64,000 nt of DNA from Roseovarius sp. 217 (GTDB taxonomy: Bacteria; Pseudomonadota; Alphaproteobacteria; Rhodobacterales; Rhodobacteraceae), in contig NZ_CH902584.1 in assembly GCF_000152845.1 (NCBI RefSeq), positions 1,246,479 through 1,310,478 of the forward strand. Reading direction: 5' to 3'. The notes beneath the pieces are model-generated. The model was not told where the DNA came from. It saw only the letters and a program-made list of their open reading frames with translations, and did not search any database. Both the position numbers and the translations under genes were made by a program. The stretch's first letter is position 1. Each line of letters starts with the position of its first letter. Below, piece by piece: positions 20,694 to 29,669 of the stretch.

Positions 20694-21689
20694 ATGACAC
20701 TTGGACAGAGAATCGCTTGGGATGATACAATCCTGCCATTTCAGCTAGACCGCGCCGATATCCGTGGCCGCGTCGTGCGTCTGGACGGGGTGCTTGATGG
20801 AATCCTGAAACAGCATGACTATCCGCCTCAGGTCGAGGCGTTGATTGCCGAGATGGCGCTTTTGACCGCGTTGATCGGTCAGACGATCCAATTGCGCTGG
20901 AAGCTGTCCCTGCAGGTGCAGACGCGCGGTGCTGTGCGTATGATCGCCACCGATTATTATGGCCCGAGTGAGCCGGGTGAACCGGCCCGGATGCGCGCCT
21001 ATGCCAGTTTTGACCGCGAGCGCCTGAGCCATGCGCGCCCATTTGATCAGTTGGGCGATGGCTATTTCGCGGTAATGCTGGATCAAGGTAAGGGCACCAC
21101 GCCCTACCAAGGGATTACACCGATTGCGGGCGAGGCGCTCCGGCATTGTGCTGAGGCGTATTTTGCCCAATCCGAGCAGTTGCCAACGCGATTCGCGTTG
21201 AGTTTTGGCAAATCCACCGAGGCAGGCGAGGCGGAGCATTGGCGCGCGGGTGGCGTGATGCTGCAGCATATGCCCAAGGCGTCGCCCTTTGCCAGTGGTG
21301 GCGGATCGGGCGAAGGCGGGCTCTTGCAGGCGGAAGATATCCTGATGGGTGACGAGGCCGAGAACTGGAATCGCGCCAATGTTCTGCTCGATACGGTTGA
21401 GGATCTGGAATTGATCGGGCCGTCTGTCACGCCAACGGAATTGCTTGTGCGGCTGTTTCACGAAGAAGGGCCGCGGGTGTTTGACATGCAAGCGGTGCGG
21501 TTTGGCTGCACCTGTTCCGAAGAGCGGGTGCGCAGCAGCCTGTCGATCTATTCGGCGCGCGACATCGCCACGATGACCACCGACGAGGGCATCGTGACCG
21601 CAGATTGCCAGTTTTGCGGGGCGCATTACCGGCTGGACCCTGCGACAGTGGGGTTCGAGGCCAAGGATGGGACAGCGGACGGTGACTGA
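20694..21689 (+). CDS. hslO: Redox-regulated chaperone Hsp33
   Basis: Hsp33 is a holdase activated by oxidation of a zinc-bound cysteine tetrad. The C-terminal cysteines are present as CTC (FGCTCSEERV) and CQFC (TADCQFCGAHY), the expected CxC...CxxC pattern. The N-terminal domain is complete. ATG 20694 is chosen because AAAGGA lies seven bases upstream; an earlier ATG at 20664 lacks a ribosome site. 331 residues. It overlaps the following Nudix gene by 23 bp. Confidence 0.95.
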   Translation: MTLGQRIAWDDTILPFQLDRADIRGRVVRLDGVLDGILKQHDYPPQVEALIAEMALLTALIGQTIQLRWKLSLQVQTRGAVRMIATDYYGPSEPGEPARMRAYASFDRERLSHARPFDQLGDGYFAVMLDQGKGTTPYQGITPIAGEALRHCAEAYFAQSEQLPTRFALSFGKSTEAGEAEHWRAGGVMLQHMPKASPFASGGGSGEGGLLQAEDILMGDEAENWNRANVLLDTVEDLELIGPSVTPTELLVRLFHEEGPRVFDMQAVRFGCTCSEERVRSSLSIYSARDIATMTTDEGIVTADCQFCGAHYRLDPATVGFEAKDGTADGD

Positions 21690-22269
21690 CCCGCTCGATC
21701 GGGTGCTTTTGGCGCTGCGGGCCGAGCGCGCGCCGTCTTCGGATTATGATCTGAACCCAGGTGTCGTTCTGCCAGAGGGGCGCAAGTTGCGGTCGGCAGC
21801 CGTGTTGGTGCCTATATTTGAGGCGCGCGTGATCCTCACCAAGCGGTCATCAAAGCTCCGGCATCATCCGGGGCAAATCGCCTTTCCGGGCGGCAAACAG
21901 GATCTTGGTGATCCTGATATCACGACAACTGCGTTGCGCGAGGCGGAGGAAGAGATCGGGCTTGATCGTGGATTGGTTGAAGTTCTGGGGTTTCTGCCGC
22001 GCCATGAGACCGTGACCGGGTTTGACGTGACACCGGTTCTAGCACGGGTACATGGGCCATTTCGGCCCCGCGCCGAGCAGGGCGAGGTCGATGAAGTGTT
22101 TGACGTGCCATTGGCGCATTTGCTCGAATTGGGCCGGTATAGGGTCGAGAAACGCCGCTGGCGTGGGGATTGGCGGCGTTACTATGCGGTGCCCTATGGC
22201 CCCTATTATATTTGGGGCGCCACAGCGCGCATCCTACGCAACATGGCAGATTTGGCGGGACCGGAATGA
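21667..22269 (+). CDS. CoA pyrophosphatase-type Nudix hydrolase
   Basis: The Nudix box is extended by the UPF0035/NudL signature LRHHPGQIAFPGGKQD, with ALREAEEEIGL completing the catalytic helix. This combination marks the group that hydrolyses coenzyme A and related dinucleotides. 200 residues. The start overlaps hslO by 23 bp; GTG 21682 is a possible later start. The stop overlaps the CCA-enzyme start (ATGA), so hslO, this gene and the next form a translationally coupled string. Confidence 0.9.
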   Translation: MGQRTVTDPLDRVLLALRAERAPSSDYDLNPGVVLPEGRKLRSAAVLVPIFEARVILTKRSSKLRHHPGQIAFPGGKQDLGDPDITTTALREAEEEIGLDRGLVEVLGFLPRHETVTGFDVTPVLARVHGPFRPRAEQGEVDEVFDVPLAHLLELGRYRVEKRRWRGDWRRYYAVPYGPYYIWGATARILRNMADLAGPE

Positions 22270-23411
22270 AGGTTTCGGGGGCGTGGATCGAGGCCGAGGC
22301 GACACAAGCGGTCTGTCGCATGTTGAGCGGGGCGGGACACCAAGCGCTCTTTGTCGGGGGCTGCGTGCGCAATGCGCTCTTGGGTGAGACGGTTGCGGAT
22401 ATAGACATCGCGACCGACGCGCGGCCAGAGGTGGTGATGGACCTGGCCGCGGCGGCGGGGCTGAAACCGGTGCCGACAGGCATCGAGCATGGTACGATTA
22501 CGGTGGTATCGAGCCACATTCCGCATGAGGTGACGACCTTCCGCGAGGACGTGGAGACATTTGGCCGTCATGCGGTGGTGGCCTTTTCCATGGATATTCA
22601 CAGCGATGCGCGGCGGCGCGATTTTACCATGAACGCGCTCTACGCGCAGGCGGATGGCACTGTGATCGACCCGCTTGCGGGACTAGAGGATCTGCGCGCG
22701 CGCCGGGTGCGGTTCATCGAGAATGCCGATCAACGGATTCGCGAGGATTATTTGCGGATTCTGCGGTTTTTTCGGTTTCATGCCTGGTATGGCGACCCTG
22801 AGGGCGGCCTTGATGCTGACGGGCTAGCGGCTTGCGCGGCTAATCTGGATGGGTTGGCGCGATTGTCGCGAGAGCGAGTGGGAGCCGAGATGTGCAAGCT
22901 CTTGGGCGCACCCGATCCGGCGCGGTCGGTGGCGGCGATGCAGGCGGCTGGGGTGCTCAATGCGGTCCTGCCCGGGGCGGGTGCGCGCCCGTTGGCGCTA
23001 TTGGTTCATCAGGAAACAGAGACTAACACGGCCCCAGATGCGATTTTGCGCCTTGCCGCGCTGGGGGGCGAGTCGGTAGCGGAGCGGTTGCGTTTGTCGA
23101 AATCGGACACAAGGCGGTTGGCGCATTTGCAAGAGAAGGCTGCAGGGCTGATGCAGGCGGCAGAACTGGGCTATCGGTATGGGGTCGAGGAAGGCCAGGC
23201 GATTCTGCTGTTGCGCGGTGCTTGGCTGGAGACATTGGTGAGCCCTGAGACCGCCGAGGACCTTAAAATGGGGGCAGCGGCACGGTTCCCGGTCGCGGCG
23301 ACAGATCTTATGCCGGACTATTCAGGTCCGGCGCTTGGCGCACGATTGCAGGCGTTGGAGAGACGCTGGATCGACTCGCGGTTTGCCCTCAGCCGTGATG
23401 ATCTGCTCTGA
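22266..23411 (+). CDS. cca: CCA tRNA nucleotidyltransferase / poly(A) polymerase family
   Basis: The enzyme adds or repairs the 3' CCA of tRNAs. The class II nucleotidyltransferase head reads FVGGCVRNALLG, with catalytic aspartates in DIDIATDA. The segments RRRDFTMNALYA, DPLAGLEDLRARRVRFI and RIREDYLRILRFFRF follow the family order. ATG 22266 overlaps the previous stop by four bases; an upstream frame inside the Nudix gene is not credible. 381 residues, typical for alphaproteobacteria. Confidence 0.93.
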   Translation: MKVSGAWIEAEATQAVCRMLSGAGHQALFVGGCVRNALLGETVADIDIATDARPEVVMDLAAAAGLKPVPTGIEHGTITVVSSHIPHEVTTFREDVETFGRHAVVAFSMDIHSDARRRDFTMNALYAQADGTVIDPLAGLEDLRARRVRFIENADQRIREDYLRILRFFRFHAWYGDPEGGLDADGLAACAANLDGLARLSRERVGAEMCKLLGAPDPARSVAAMQAAGVLNAVLPGAGARPLALLVHQETETNTAPDAILRLAALGGESVAERLRLSKSDTRRLAHLQEKAAGLMQAAELGYRYGVEEGQAILLLRGAWLETLVSPETAEDLKMGAAARFPVAATDLMPDYSGPALGARLQALERRWIDSRFALSRDDLL

Positions 23412-23423
23412 GTAGGCTTTCGT

Positions 23424-24677
23424 ATGGCCGATTTGCAGGCTAAAGCCGCAGGTATGAGCGAGCATGACATCATACGGCTGGGCCATCAGGGTGACGGCAT
23501 CGCCGAAGGCCCAGTCTTTGCACCGTTGACGCTGCCTGGTGAGCGGGTGTCCGGCACGCTGGTGGGGCAGACCTTGACCGAAGTGCGGATCGTGACGCCG
23601 TCGGCGGACAGGGTAACGGCCCCCTGTCGCCATTTTCGGTCCTGCGGTGGCTGTCAGGTGCAGCATGGCTCGGACGGGTTTGTCGCCGACTGGAAGCAAG
23701 ACCTTGTGCGCTCGGCGCTGAGTGCGCATGGGATCACGCCCGAATTCCTGCCAATCCATGTGTCGCCACCGCAGTCACGGCGTCGGGCGACATTTGCCGC
23801 AAAGCGCACGAAAAAGGGTGCGATGGCGGGGTTTCATGCGCGTGGCAGTGATTTGATCATCGAGGTTCCCGACTGTCGTCTGCTCCATCCCGATGTGATT
23901 CGCGGTTTGGTGGTGGCCTCTGATCTGGCCGAGATCGGGACGAGCCGAAAGGCTGCGTTGGCGGTCAGTGTCACGCAGTCACGCGCTGGGCTTGACGTGG
24001 CGGTCATGGACGGCAAGCCGTTAGATGGGCCGCTACGGATCGCGCTGGCGTCACTGGCGGAGCGGCACGATCTGGCACGACTGGCCTGGGGTGATGAGGT
24101 TGTGGTGACCCGCCGTACTCCGGAACAGATGTTTGGCGCCGCGCGCGTGGTGCCGCCGTCCGGCGCGTTCCTGCAAGCGACCGCAGAGGGAGAAGCGGCG
24201 CTTTTGGCGGCAACAGAGACGATTCTAGCGGGCGCGCGCCGGATTGTTGATCTCTTTTCCGGGTGTGGCACCTTTGCCTTGCCGCTCGCTGAGCGTGCGC
24301 AGGTGCATGCGGTCGAGGGTGATGCGGCTATGCTTGCGGCGCTTGATGCCGGACGACGTGGGGTCGACGGGCTCTACCCGCTGAGCACCGAGGCAAGGGA
24401 TCTCTTTCGTCGTCCGCTCTTGCCGGATGAGTTATCGCGGTTCGACGCGGCGGTGATTGATCCGCCTCGCGCCGGGGCCGAAGCGCAGATTGCGGAAATC
24501 GCCAAATCACGCCTGCGGTGTCTGGCCTATGTGTCCTGTAATCCGGTGACATTTGCCCGCGATGCGCGGGTTCTCCTGGCGGCGGGCTACAAGATGGGCC
24601 CGGTGCGGGTGGTGGACCAATTCAGGTGGTCGTCACATGTGGAACTGGTCGCGGGATTCAGGCTGAATATCGCGTGA
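23424..24677 (+). CDS. Class I SAM-dependent 23S rRNA (uracil-5)-methyltransferase family (RumA/RlmD-like)
   Basis: An N-terminal TRAM-like segment (GEGIAEGPVF-like, here GDGIAEGPVFAPLTLPGE) is followed by the iron-sulfur cysteines CRHFRSCGGC and a later VPDC. The methyltransferase domain has motif I DLFSGCGTFALPLA, the DPPRAG motif and YVSCNPVTFARD with the catalytic cysteine. All match the RumA/TrmA family. The target uridine is not predictable; E. coli RlmD acts at U1939. Start 23424 gives 417 residues, and ATG 23454 is a possible alternative. Confidence 0.9.
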   Translation: MADLQAKAAGMSEHDIIRLGHQGDGIAEGPVFAPLTLPGERVSGTLVGQTLTEVRIVTPSADRVTAPCRHFRSCGGCQVQHGSDGFVADWKQDLVRSALSAHGITPEFLPIHVSPPQSRRRATFAAKRTKKGAMAGFHARGSDLIIEVPDCRLLHPDVIRGLVVASDLAEIGTSRKAALAVSVTQSRAGLDVAVMDGKPLDGPLRIALASLAERHDLARLAWGDEVVVTRRTPEQMFGAARVVPPSGAFLQATAEGEAALLAATETILAGARRIVDLFSGCGTFALPLAERAQVHAVEGDAAMLAALDAGRRGVDGLYPLSTEARDLFRRPLLPDELSRFDAAVIDPPRAGAEAQIAEIAKSRLRCLAYVSCNPVTFARDARVLLAAGYKMGPVRVVDQFRWSSHVELVAGFRLNIA

Positions 24678-24752
24678 TTTCGTGAAAATTCTCTACCGCA
24701 AGGGCATTGGTTTGAGGTAAAAGAGTCGCGAGCAGTAAGCGGATCAAAAACA

Positions 24753-25253
24753 ATGAAACTGAAGAGGCGCTTTGTGGTGATGGCGGGGCTATGTGCTCTG
24801 TCCGCCTGCGGCACAAATTCCAAATTCCGGAGCTACCGTGGCCCTGAGGTGACGCGAGTCATCGTTAACAAAGGTGAGCGCGAGATGTATCTGTTGCATC
24901 ACAACAAGCTCCTCAAACGATACAAGGTCGATCTTGGGTTTGCCCCTGCGGGACACAAACAATTCGAGGGTGATGGCCGCACGCCCGAGGGCGAGTATGT
25001 CATCGACCGACGCAACCCGAACAGCTCGTTCCATCTGTCGCTGGGGATTTCCTATCCGAACGAGGCGGATATTGCCTATGCCGAAGCGATGGGCGAAACG
25101 CCGGGTGGGGATATCTTTATCCACGGCGAACCGAATGCTCTTGCCGTTCTCAGCCGGGATTGGACAGCAGGCTGTATCTCGGTCAAGAACCGAGAGATGG
25201 AAGATGTCTATGCAATGGTTCGCGACGGGACGCCGATCACGCTGACTGCGTGA
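24753..25253 (+). CDS. L,D-transpeptidase (YkuD) family lipoprotein
   Basis: L,D-transpeptidases cross-link peptidoglycan or attach proteins to it. The N-terminus is a lipoprotein signal (hydrophobic core, then lipobox LSAC at about residues 16-19). The YkuD domain carries IHGEP and the catalytic Ser/Thr-x-Gly-Cys type motif as DWTAGCISV, with cysteine and histidine present. 166 residues. It is convergent with the CAP-domain gene with no gap between stop codons. A second YkuD gene lies 0.7 kb downstream. Confidence 0.9.
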   Translation: MKLKRRFVVMAGLCALSACGTNSKFRSYRGPEVTRVIVNKGEREMYLLHHNKLLKRYKVDLGFAPAGHKQFEGDGRTPEGEYVIDRRNPNSSFHLSLGISYPNEADIAYAEAMGETPGGDIFIHGEPNALAVLSRDWTAGCISVKNREMEDVYAMVRDGTPITLTA

Positions 25254-25769
25254 TCAGCTTCCCAAAATCATCGTCCACCAAATCTTGCCGCCCCGTTCCT
25301 GAAGCCATGAGAACCCCATCTTGCGCGCGTCGGGGGACAGGATCACGCGGCGCGTTCCCTCTTCTTCCATCCATGCGGCGAGGGTCTGAAGTTCGGTCTC
25401 GTAGGTTTCCGATATGGTTTCGCCCACCAGATTGCCAGAATAGCCGACGCGGCGAATACGGTCGATCGGCGACGATCCGTCAGAGCCGAAATGCCATGGC
25501 CGGTTCTGGACCGACATGTCGCGGGAATGAGTCGCGGCGGCAGCGGTGAGGGACGAATCGAGCGTGAGCGGCGGCTGGCCCGAGGCCTGACGCAGGGAAT
25601 TCACCGAATCGAGCATGCGGAACTGAATTTCAGAGGTTTGGCCGGCGCTGATTCGGTAGACCCGCGGCAGCGGCTTTCCGTCAGAGCCTATTTGCGGCGG
25701 TGCCGGAGGCGCGGCGCAGGCCGAAAGAGCCAAAAGAGCCGACACCAGTAGAATATAGAGACGCGCCAT
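25254..25769 (-). CDS. CAP-domain (SCP/PR1-like) lipoprotein
   Basis: ATG 25769, preceded by AGGTGG, gives a 171-residue protein. Its signal peptide ends in lipobox LSAC, so it is an exported lipoprotein. The rest matches the bacterial CAP/SCP family: VNSLRQASGQPPLTLDSSL, AATHSRDMSVQN and NLVGETIS, with WMEEEG near the end. The molecular role of bacterial CAP proteins is poorly known. A long upstream frame to 26000 overlaps the divergent YkuD gene and is not believed. Confidence 0.85.
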   Translation of the reverse strand: MARLYILLVSALLALSACAAPPAPPQIGSDGKPLPRVYRISAGQTSEIQFRMLDSVNSLRQASGQPPLTLDSSLTAAAATHSRDMSVQNRPWHFGSDGSSPIDRIRRVGYSGNLVGETISETYETELQTLAAWMEEEGTRRVILSPDARKMGFSWLQERGGKIWWTMILGS

Positions 25770-25939
25770 GATCGAGAACCACCTGATATTTGTTTCAACA
25801 TTCGCTTTAGCCCGGCTTGCGTTGCGATTCAAACCCACATGCGCGCTAGATTGCCTTAGGGGTGTTGTTTGATTTGCGACTGCGTCCTTCGCGCCATATA
25901 TTGAGTCGATGACTGCTATGACCGGGTGGAGATACGCAA

Positions 25940-26542
25940 ATGGCCTCAAACTCTCGCATTTCTTGGAATCGGCGTACGTTTCTGACGGGTGCCGCAGCAT
26001 TGATGGGTGCGCCAGCCCTCGCGCAGAGCGTTGATAGTGACGGTACTGTCGAGATGGAGCGCGATATCGAGCAAACGCAACGTCGCAATATTTCGGGCTT
26101 CAGGATGCTCGATTGGCGACCGTATTTCTCGAGTCTCAACAATGGTGCGATTCTGGTCGATATCGATTCGCGCGCTGTGCATTTCTGGAGTGCGGATCAA
26201 TCGGTCTACAAGCTTTATCCCTCATCCGTACCGCTGACGGAAGATTTGACTCGGCGCGGCCGGACCGCAGTGGTTCGCAAAGTCGAGGGGCCAAGTTGGC
26301 GTCCGACGCCATCCATGCTCCAGCGCAATCCGGAATGGCCTGCGTTTGTGCCGCCGGGACCAGATAACCCGTTGGGAACCCACGCCCTTTACCTCAGCTG
26401 GACCTATTACCGCATCCATGGCACGCATGACACTCGCAAAATCGGGCGCAGGTCATCTAATGGCTGTGTGGGGCTCTACAATGAACACATCGCCGAGTTG
26501 TTCAGTTTGACCAAAGTTGGCACGCAAGTGTTGCTAATTTGA
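25940..26542 (+). CDS. Second L,D-transpeptidase (YkuD), probable Tat export
   Basis: The N-terminus NRRTFLTGAAALMGAPALAQ is a twin-arginine-like signal peptide with an ALA-type cleavage site, pointing to periplasmic export of the folded protein. The YkuD domain contains YRIHGTHDTRKIGRRSSNGC, holding the active-site His and Cys in the S/R-x-GC-V form. 200 residues. It diverges from the CAP lipoprotein (170 bp between starts). This ErfK/SrfK-like type is expanded in Rhodobacterales. Confidence 0.92.
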   Translation: MASNSRISWNRRTFLTGAAALMGAPALAQSVDSDGTVEMERDIEQTQRRNISGFRMLDWRPYFSSLNNGAILVDIDSRAVHFWSADQSVYKLYPSSVPLTEDLTRRGRTAVVRKVEGPSWRPTPSMLQRNPEWPAFVPPGPDNPLGTHALYLSWTYYRIHGTHDTRKIGRRSSNGCVGLYNEHIAELFSLTKVGTQVLLI

Positions 26543-26686
26543 CGAGATTTAAGGGCTTCTTGCAGTATCCTCCGCAAGATACATTTGCATTTGACCATGT
26601 TTGCTGATTAGAAAAATCTACGAGGTTAAGTCTTGGGTGCTTGCCGTTGCGCTATGCAACGTCAGGCCAATATCTGGAGGATAATC

Positions 26687-26875
26687 ATGAAGAAACTCGT
26701 TCTCGCTGCTGCCCTGAGCGCTGCCGCTTCGACCGCTTTTGCAGGTAACCTGTCCGAGCCCGTCATTGAGGCACCGGTTGTTGTTGAAGAAACCAATGCA
26801 AGCTCGTCCGCCGCTGGCGTGTGGGTTCCGCTGGTTCTGCTGGCAATTGTTGCTGCGGTTATCGCTGCTGACTAA
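26687..26875 (+). CDS. Small exported or membrane protein of unknown function
   Basis: A 62-residue protein with a strong GGAGG ribosome site six bases before ATG 26687. A clean Sec signal peptide (MKKLVLAAALSAAASTAFA) precedes a short acidic stretch (residues 20-40) and one C-terminal hydrophobic helix (GVWVPLVLLAIVAAVIAAD). After cleavage it would be a single-helix peptide of about 43 residues. It stands alone with an excellent terminator 25 bp after the stop. No family function is recognised; I infer a membrane micropeptide. Confidence 0.8.
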   Translation: MKKLVLAAALSAAASTAFAGNLSEPVIEAPVVVEETNASSSAAGVWVPLVLLAIVAAVIAAD

Positions 26876-26900
26876 TTCGGCACCTGCACTACATGAAAGA

Positions 26901-26926
26901 GGCAGTGGGAAACCGCTGCCTTTTTT
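26901..26926 (+). terminator. Strong rho-independent terminator of the small-protein gene
   Basis: Arms GGCAGTGG and CCGCTGCC form an 8-bp stem (one G-T pair) around a GAAA tetraloop, followed directly by TTTTTT. This is the clearest intrinsic terminator in the window and defines a monocistronic transcript. Confidence 0.93.
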
Positions 26927-26946
26927 GTTTGCAGGACGCGGCGTTA

Positions 26947-28023
26947 TCAGTCGAGCCAGCCCTTCAGGTTCGACTCGACGATAGATGACAGAGCCCGAAT
27001 ATGGGCGTCGTCATCATTGAGGCAGGGGATATAGGTGAATTTCTCGCCGCCGGCCTCTTCGAAACTTTCGCGAATTTCCTCGTTGATCTCTTCCAGCGTT
27101 TCAATGCAATCGGCGGAAAAGGCGGGGGCCATGACGGCGATGCGTTTCTTGCCGTCTTCGCGGGCCAGTCGCGCGACCTCATCCACAGTATAGGGCTTGA
27201 GCCATTCCTCGGGGCCAAAGACCGATTGGAATGTGGTCTTTATTTCGGTGTCGGTCCAGCCGAGCCGCTCCTTGAGCAGGCGCGTGGTTTTCTGGCACTG
27301 ACAATGGTAGGGGTCGCCCTGCATCAGATAGCGTTTCGGCATGCCGTGATAGGACACGACAAGGATTTCAGGGCGCTGTTCGGCCGCGGCATAGGCGCGC
27401 TCGACCGATTGCGCGAGCGCCTCGATATAAAGCGGGTTCTGGAAATAGGGCTCGACCACGCGGGCGATGGGCTGCCATGTCTCATCCATCAGAGCGCGAA
27501 AGAACTGGTCATTCGCGGTGGCGGACGTGGCACCGGCGTAATGCGGATAGAGCGGGAAGAAGAGGATGCGGGTGCAGCCCGCCTCGACCATCTGGCGTAC
27601 CTTGGATTTGGTCGAGGGATTGCCGTAGCGCATGCAGAAATCGACCATGACCTGATCGCCATAGCGCTCGTGCATCGACGCTGCCATCTTGGCGGTCTGG
27701 TCGCGGGTGATGGTCATCAGGGGGCTTTCGCCCTTCTCCTCATTCCAGATGGATTTGTAGGCATGCCCGCTGGTAAAGGGCCGCTTGGTCAGGATGATGA
27801 GCTGCAGGAGTGGCTGCCATTTCCACGGGCTATAGTCGATCACCCGGCGGTCGGACAGGAATTCGTTGAGGTAGCGGCGCATCGGCCAGTATGTATAATG
27901 ATCGGGCGTGCCAAGATTGGCCAGAAGTACGCCGGTTTTCGCGCGCGGCACCTTGGGGTGATCGGCAGCGGCGTGTTCGGGGCGGGCGGCATTTTGGCTG
28001 GCATCGAGCATGGCGTGGGTCAT
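26947..28023 (-). CDS. hemH: Ferrochelatase
   Basis: HemH inserts ferrous iron into protoporphyrin IX, the last step of heme synthesis. The N-terminal motif is GVLLANLGTPD. The active-site region VSYHGMPKRYLMQGDPY carries the conserved histidine, with a second histidine/glutamate region at FSADCIETLEEI. FPLYPHYAGATSA is also typical. The 358-residue length includes a short polar N-terminal extension; an internal ATG four codons in is possible. It ends 20 bp from the terminator of the opposite-strand small gene. Confidence 0.97.
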   Translation of the reverse strand: MTHAMLDASQNAARPEHAAADHPKVPRAKTGVLLANLGTPDHYTYWPMRRYLNEFLSDRRVIDYSPWKWQPLLQLIILTKRPFTSGHAYKSIWNEEKGESPLMTITRDQTAKMAASMHERYGDQVMVDFCMRYGNPSTKSKVRQMVEAGCTRILFFPLYPHYAGATSATANDQFFRALMDETWQPIARVVEPYFQNPLYIEALAQSVERAYAAAEQRPEILVVSYHGMPKRYLMQGDPYHCQCQKTTRLLKERLGWTDTEIKTTFQSVFGPEEWLKPYTVDEVARLAREDGKKRIAVMAPAFSADCIETLEEINEEIRESFEEAGGEKFTYIPCLNDDDAHIRALSSIVESNLKGWLD

Positions 28024-28071
28024 TCCTGTAACCTCTTAGTCAGAGGTGACATATAGGCTGTGCTTGAAAGG

Positions 28072-28890
28072 TCAATCTTTCAGGGGTCTCTCGACGGCGC
28101 CCAGCGCATCCGCAAGCCGCGCGCTGGCTGATCCGGGGCGCAAGGGTTGGGGCTGACTGGCGTCTGGGGCCCAACCTGTGAGGAAAATCATCTCGAAGGT
28201 GGCGGGGATGCGCCCGTCGGCCGTGCCGAAGGCTTGTGAATATATGTCGCAGGCACGGAGCAGCACGTTGCGGCGCGAGAGCGTCTTGCGCCGAGCGCTC
28301 ATTGCGTTGCTCTCACCCATGCCTCTGAGTTCGCGCATGAGAGCCATGGGGTTGGCGTAGCTGGTGGTGAGGGGCAGGGTATCGGCCACCGGCAGGGTGA
28401 GGCCTGCGCGCTGCATCAGTCCGCCCAGATCGCGAATCTCGGCCATGGGCAGGACGCGGGGCGAGAGGCCGCCGCTGATCTCTGCCTCAGCCTGTGCCAG
28501 CGCGCTGCGCAATTCGCTGAGCGTGGCACCGCCAAAGAGCGCCACGAGGAGCAGGCCATCAGGGCGCAAGGCGCGTCGAGCCTGAATGAGTTGGCCCACG
28601 GGGTCATTCGCCCAGTGCAGGCAGAGCGCATGAACGACCAGATCATGCGCGCCGGGGTCAAGTGTCAGCACCTCGTCATCGGATACGATGTGCGCTTCTG
28701 GCATACGGGAGTGCCAGAATTGCGGAAAACCCGTCACCACGGCGGGCGCGGTAAAGGATTTGTTAACCACACTCAGGCGATCCTCGACCTCAGCGGCGGC
28801 GATCTCATGCAGGAACAGAACCGGCGCGCACAGAGCGCGCTGGCGGTTCTTGTTCAGGGCGGTGCGGTCGGTCAGGGGCGTTTGGGTCAT
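28072..28890 (-). CDS. SAM-dependent methyltransferase, BioC/NDUFAF5-like
   Basis: A class I methyltransferase of 272 residues from ATG 28890. The N-terminus (RTALNKNRQRA...FLHEIAAAEVEDRL) is typical of the alphaproteobacterial BioC-like group, which includes NDUFAF5, a mitochondrial complex I arginine hydroxylase/assembly factor. LVVHALCLHWANDPVGQL, ALRPDGLLLVALFGG and MRELRGMGESNA fit that group. No biotin genes are nearby, so a biotin role is not supported. It is divergent to comF (15 bp between starts). Confidence 0.83.
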   Translation of the reverse strand: MTQTPLTDRTALNKNRQRALCAPVLFLHEIAAAEVEDRLSVVNKSFTAPAVVTGFPQFWHSRMPEAHIVSDDEVLTLDPGAHDLVVHALCLHWANDPVGQLIQARRALRPDGLLLVALFGGATLSELRSALAQAEAEISGGLSPRVLPMAEIRDLGGLMQRAGLTLPVADTLPLTTSYANPMALMRELRGMGESNAMSARRKTLSRRNVLLRACDIYSQAFGTADGRIPATFEMIFLTGWAPDASQPQPLRPGSASARLADALGAVERPLKD

Positions 28891-28905
28891 GAGGACGAGA
28901 ATAGA

Positions 28906-29637
28906 GTGCTGACAGCGGCTTTTCAAACGGCGGTTCACATGATCTATCCGCCGCGCTGTACGCTCTGCGGGGCGGTGGTGGAGAGCGACTTTGGCCTTTG
29001 CGGTCCGTGCTGGCGCGATACGCCGTTTATTTCTGGTCTTGTCTGCGACACCTGCGGTGTGCCTCTGCCCGGTGAGGTGCATGCAGGAGCCGAGCATTGC
29101 GACGAGTGTCTGCGCATCGCGCGACCATGGTCAGAGGGCCGCGCGGCGATGCGCTATCACGAGAATGGGCGTAAACTGGTCTTGATGCTCAAACATGGAG
29201 ACCGGCACGACGTGGTACGTCCGGCGGCAAAATGGATGGCGCGGGCAGCGCAGCCCCTGTTACGACCCGATACGCTGATTGCGCCCGTACCGCTGCATTG
29301 GATGCGGATGCTGTCGCGGCGGTTTAATCAATCCGCGCTGCTCGCGCAGGCCGTCGCGCGTGAGACCGGGTTGTCCTGTTGTCCTGATCTGTTGATTCGC
29401 CCCAAGCGCACGCAGACCCTCAAGGGAATGAGCGTCGAGGCGCGGCATGACATGCTCGCGGATGCGATCCGCGTGCATCCAAGGCATCGGGCGCGAATGG
29501 CAGGTCGTTTCATTCTGATTGTTGACGATGTGATGACCTCTGGCGCGACGCTTTCCGTCGCTGCACAGGCCTGTTTTTCCGCAGGTGCCGGGGAAGTGAG
29601 CATTCTGACACTGGCGCGCGCGGCCAAGGATGCCTAA
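28906..29637 (+). CDS. comF: ComF family phosphoribosyltransferase-like protein
   Basis: ComF-type proteins pair a four-cysteine zinc finger with a phosphoribosyltransferase fold and are linked to natural transformation. Here the finger is CTLCG...CGPC...CDTCG...CDEC. The PRPP-like loop is LIVDDVMTSGATL, preceded by RRFNQSALLAQAVA and KRTQTLKGM. GTG 28906 (MLTAAFQTAVHMIYPPRC) fits homologues best; ATG 28939 would cut into the finger region. 243 residues. Confidence 0.88.
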   Translation: MLTAAFQTAVHMIYPPRCTLCGAVVESDFGLCGPCWRDTPFISGLVCDTCGVPLPGEVHAGAEHCDECLRIARPWSEGRAAMRYHENGRKLVLMLKHGDRHDVVRPAAKWMARAAQPLLRPDTLIAPVPLHWMRMLSRRFNQSALLAQAVARETGLSCCPDLLIRPKRTQTLKGMSVEARHDMLADAIRVHPRHRARMAGRFILIVDDVMTSGATLSVAAQACFSAGAGEVSILTLARAAKDA

Positions 29638-29669
29638 GTTCGCGACAAAGCGAAACGGGATACCCAACC

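Noticed and set aside
27001..28056. 351-codon plus-strand frame opposite hemH
   Set aside because: Ferrochelatase motifs on the minus strand are unambiguous; the opposite frame is a shadow.
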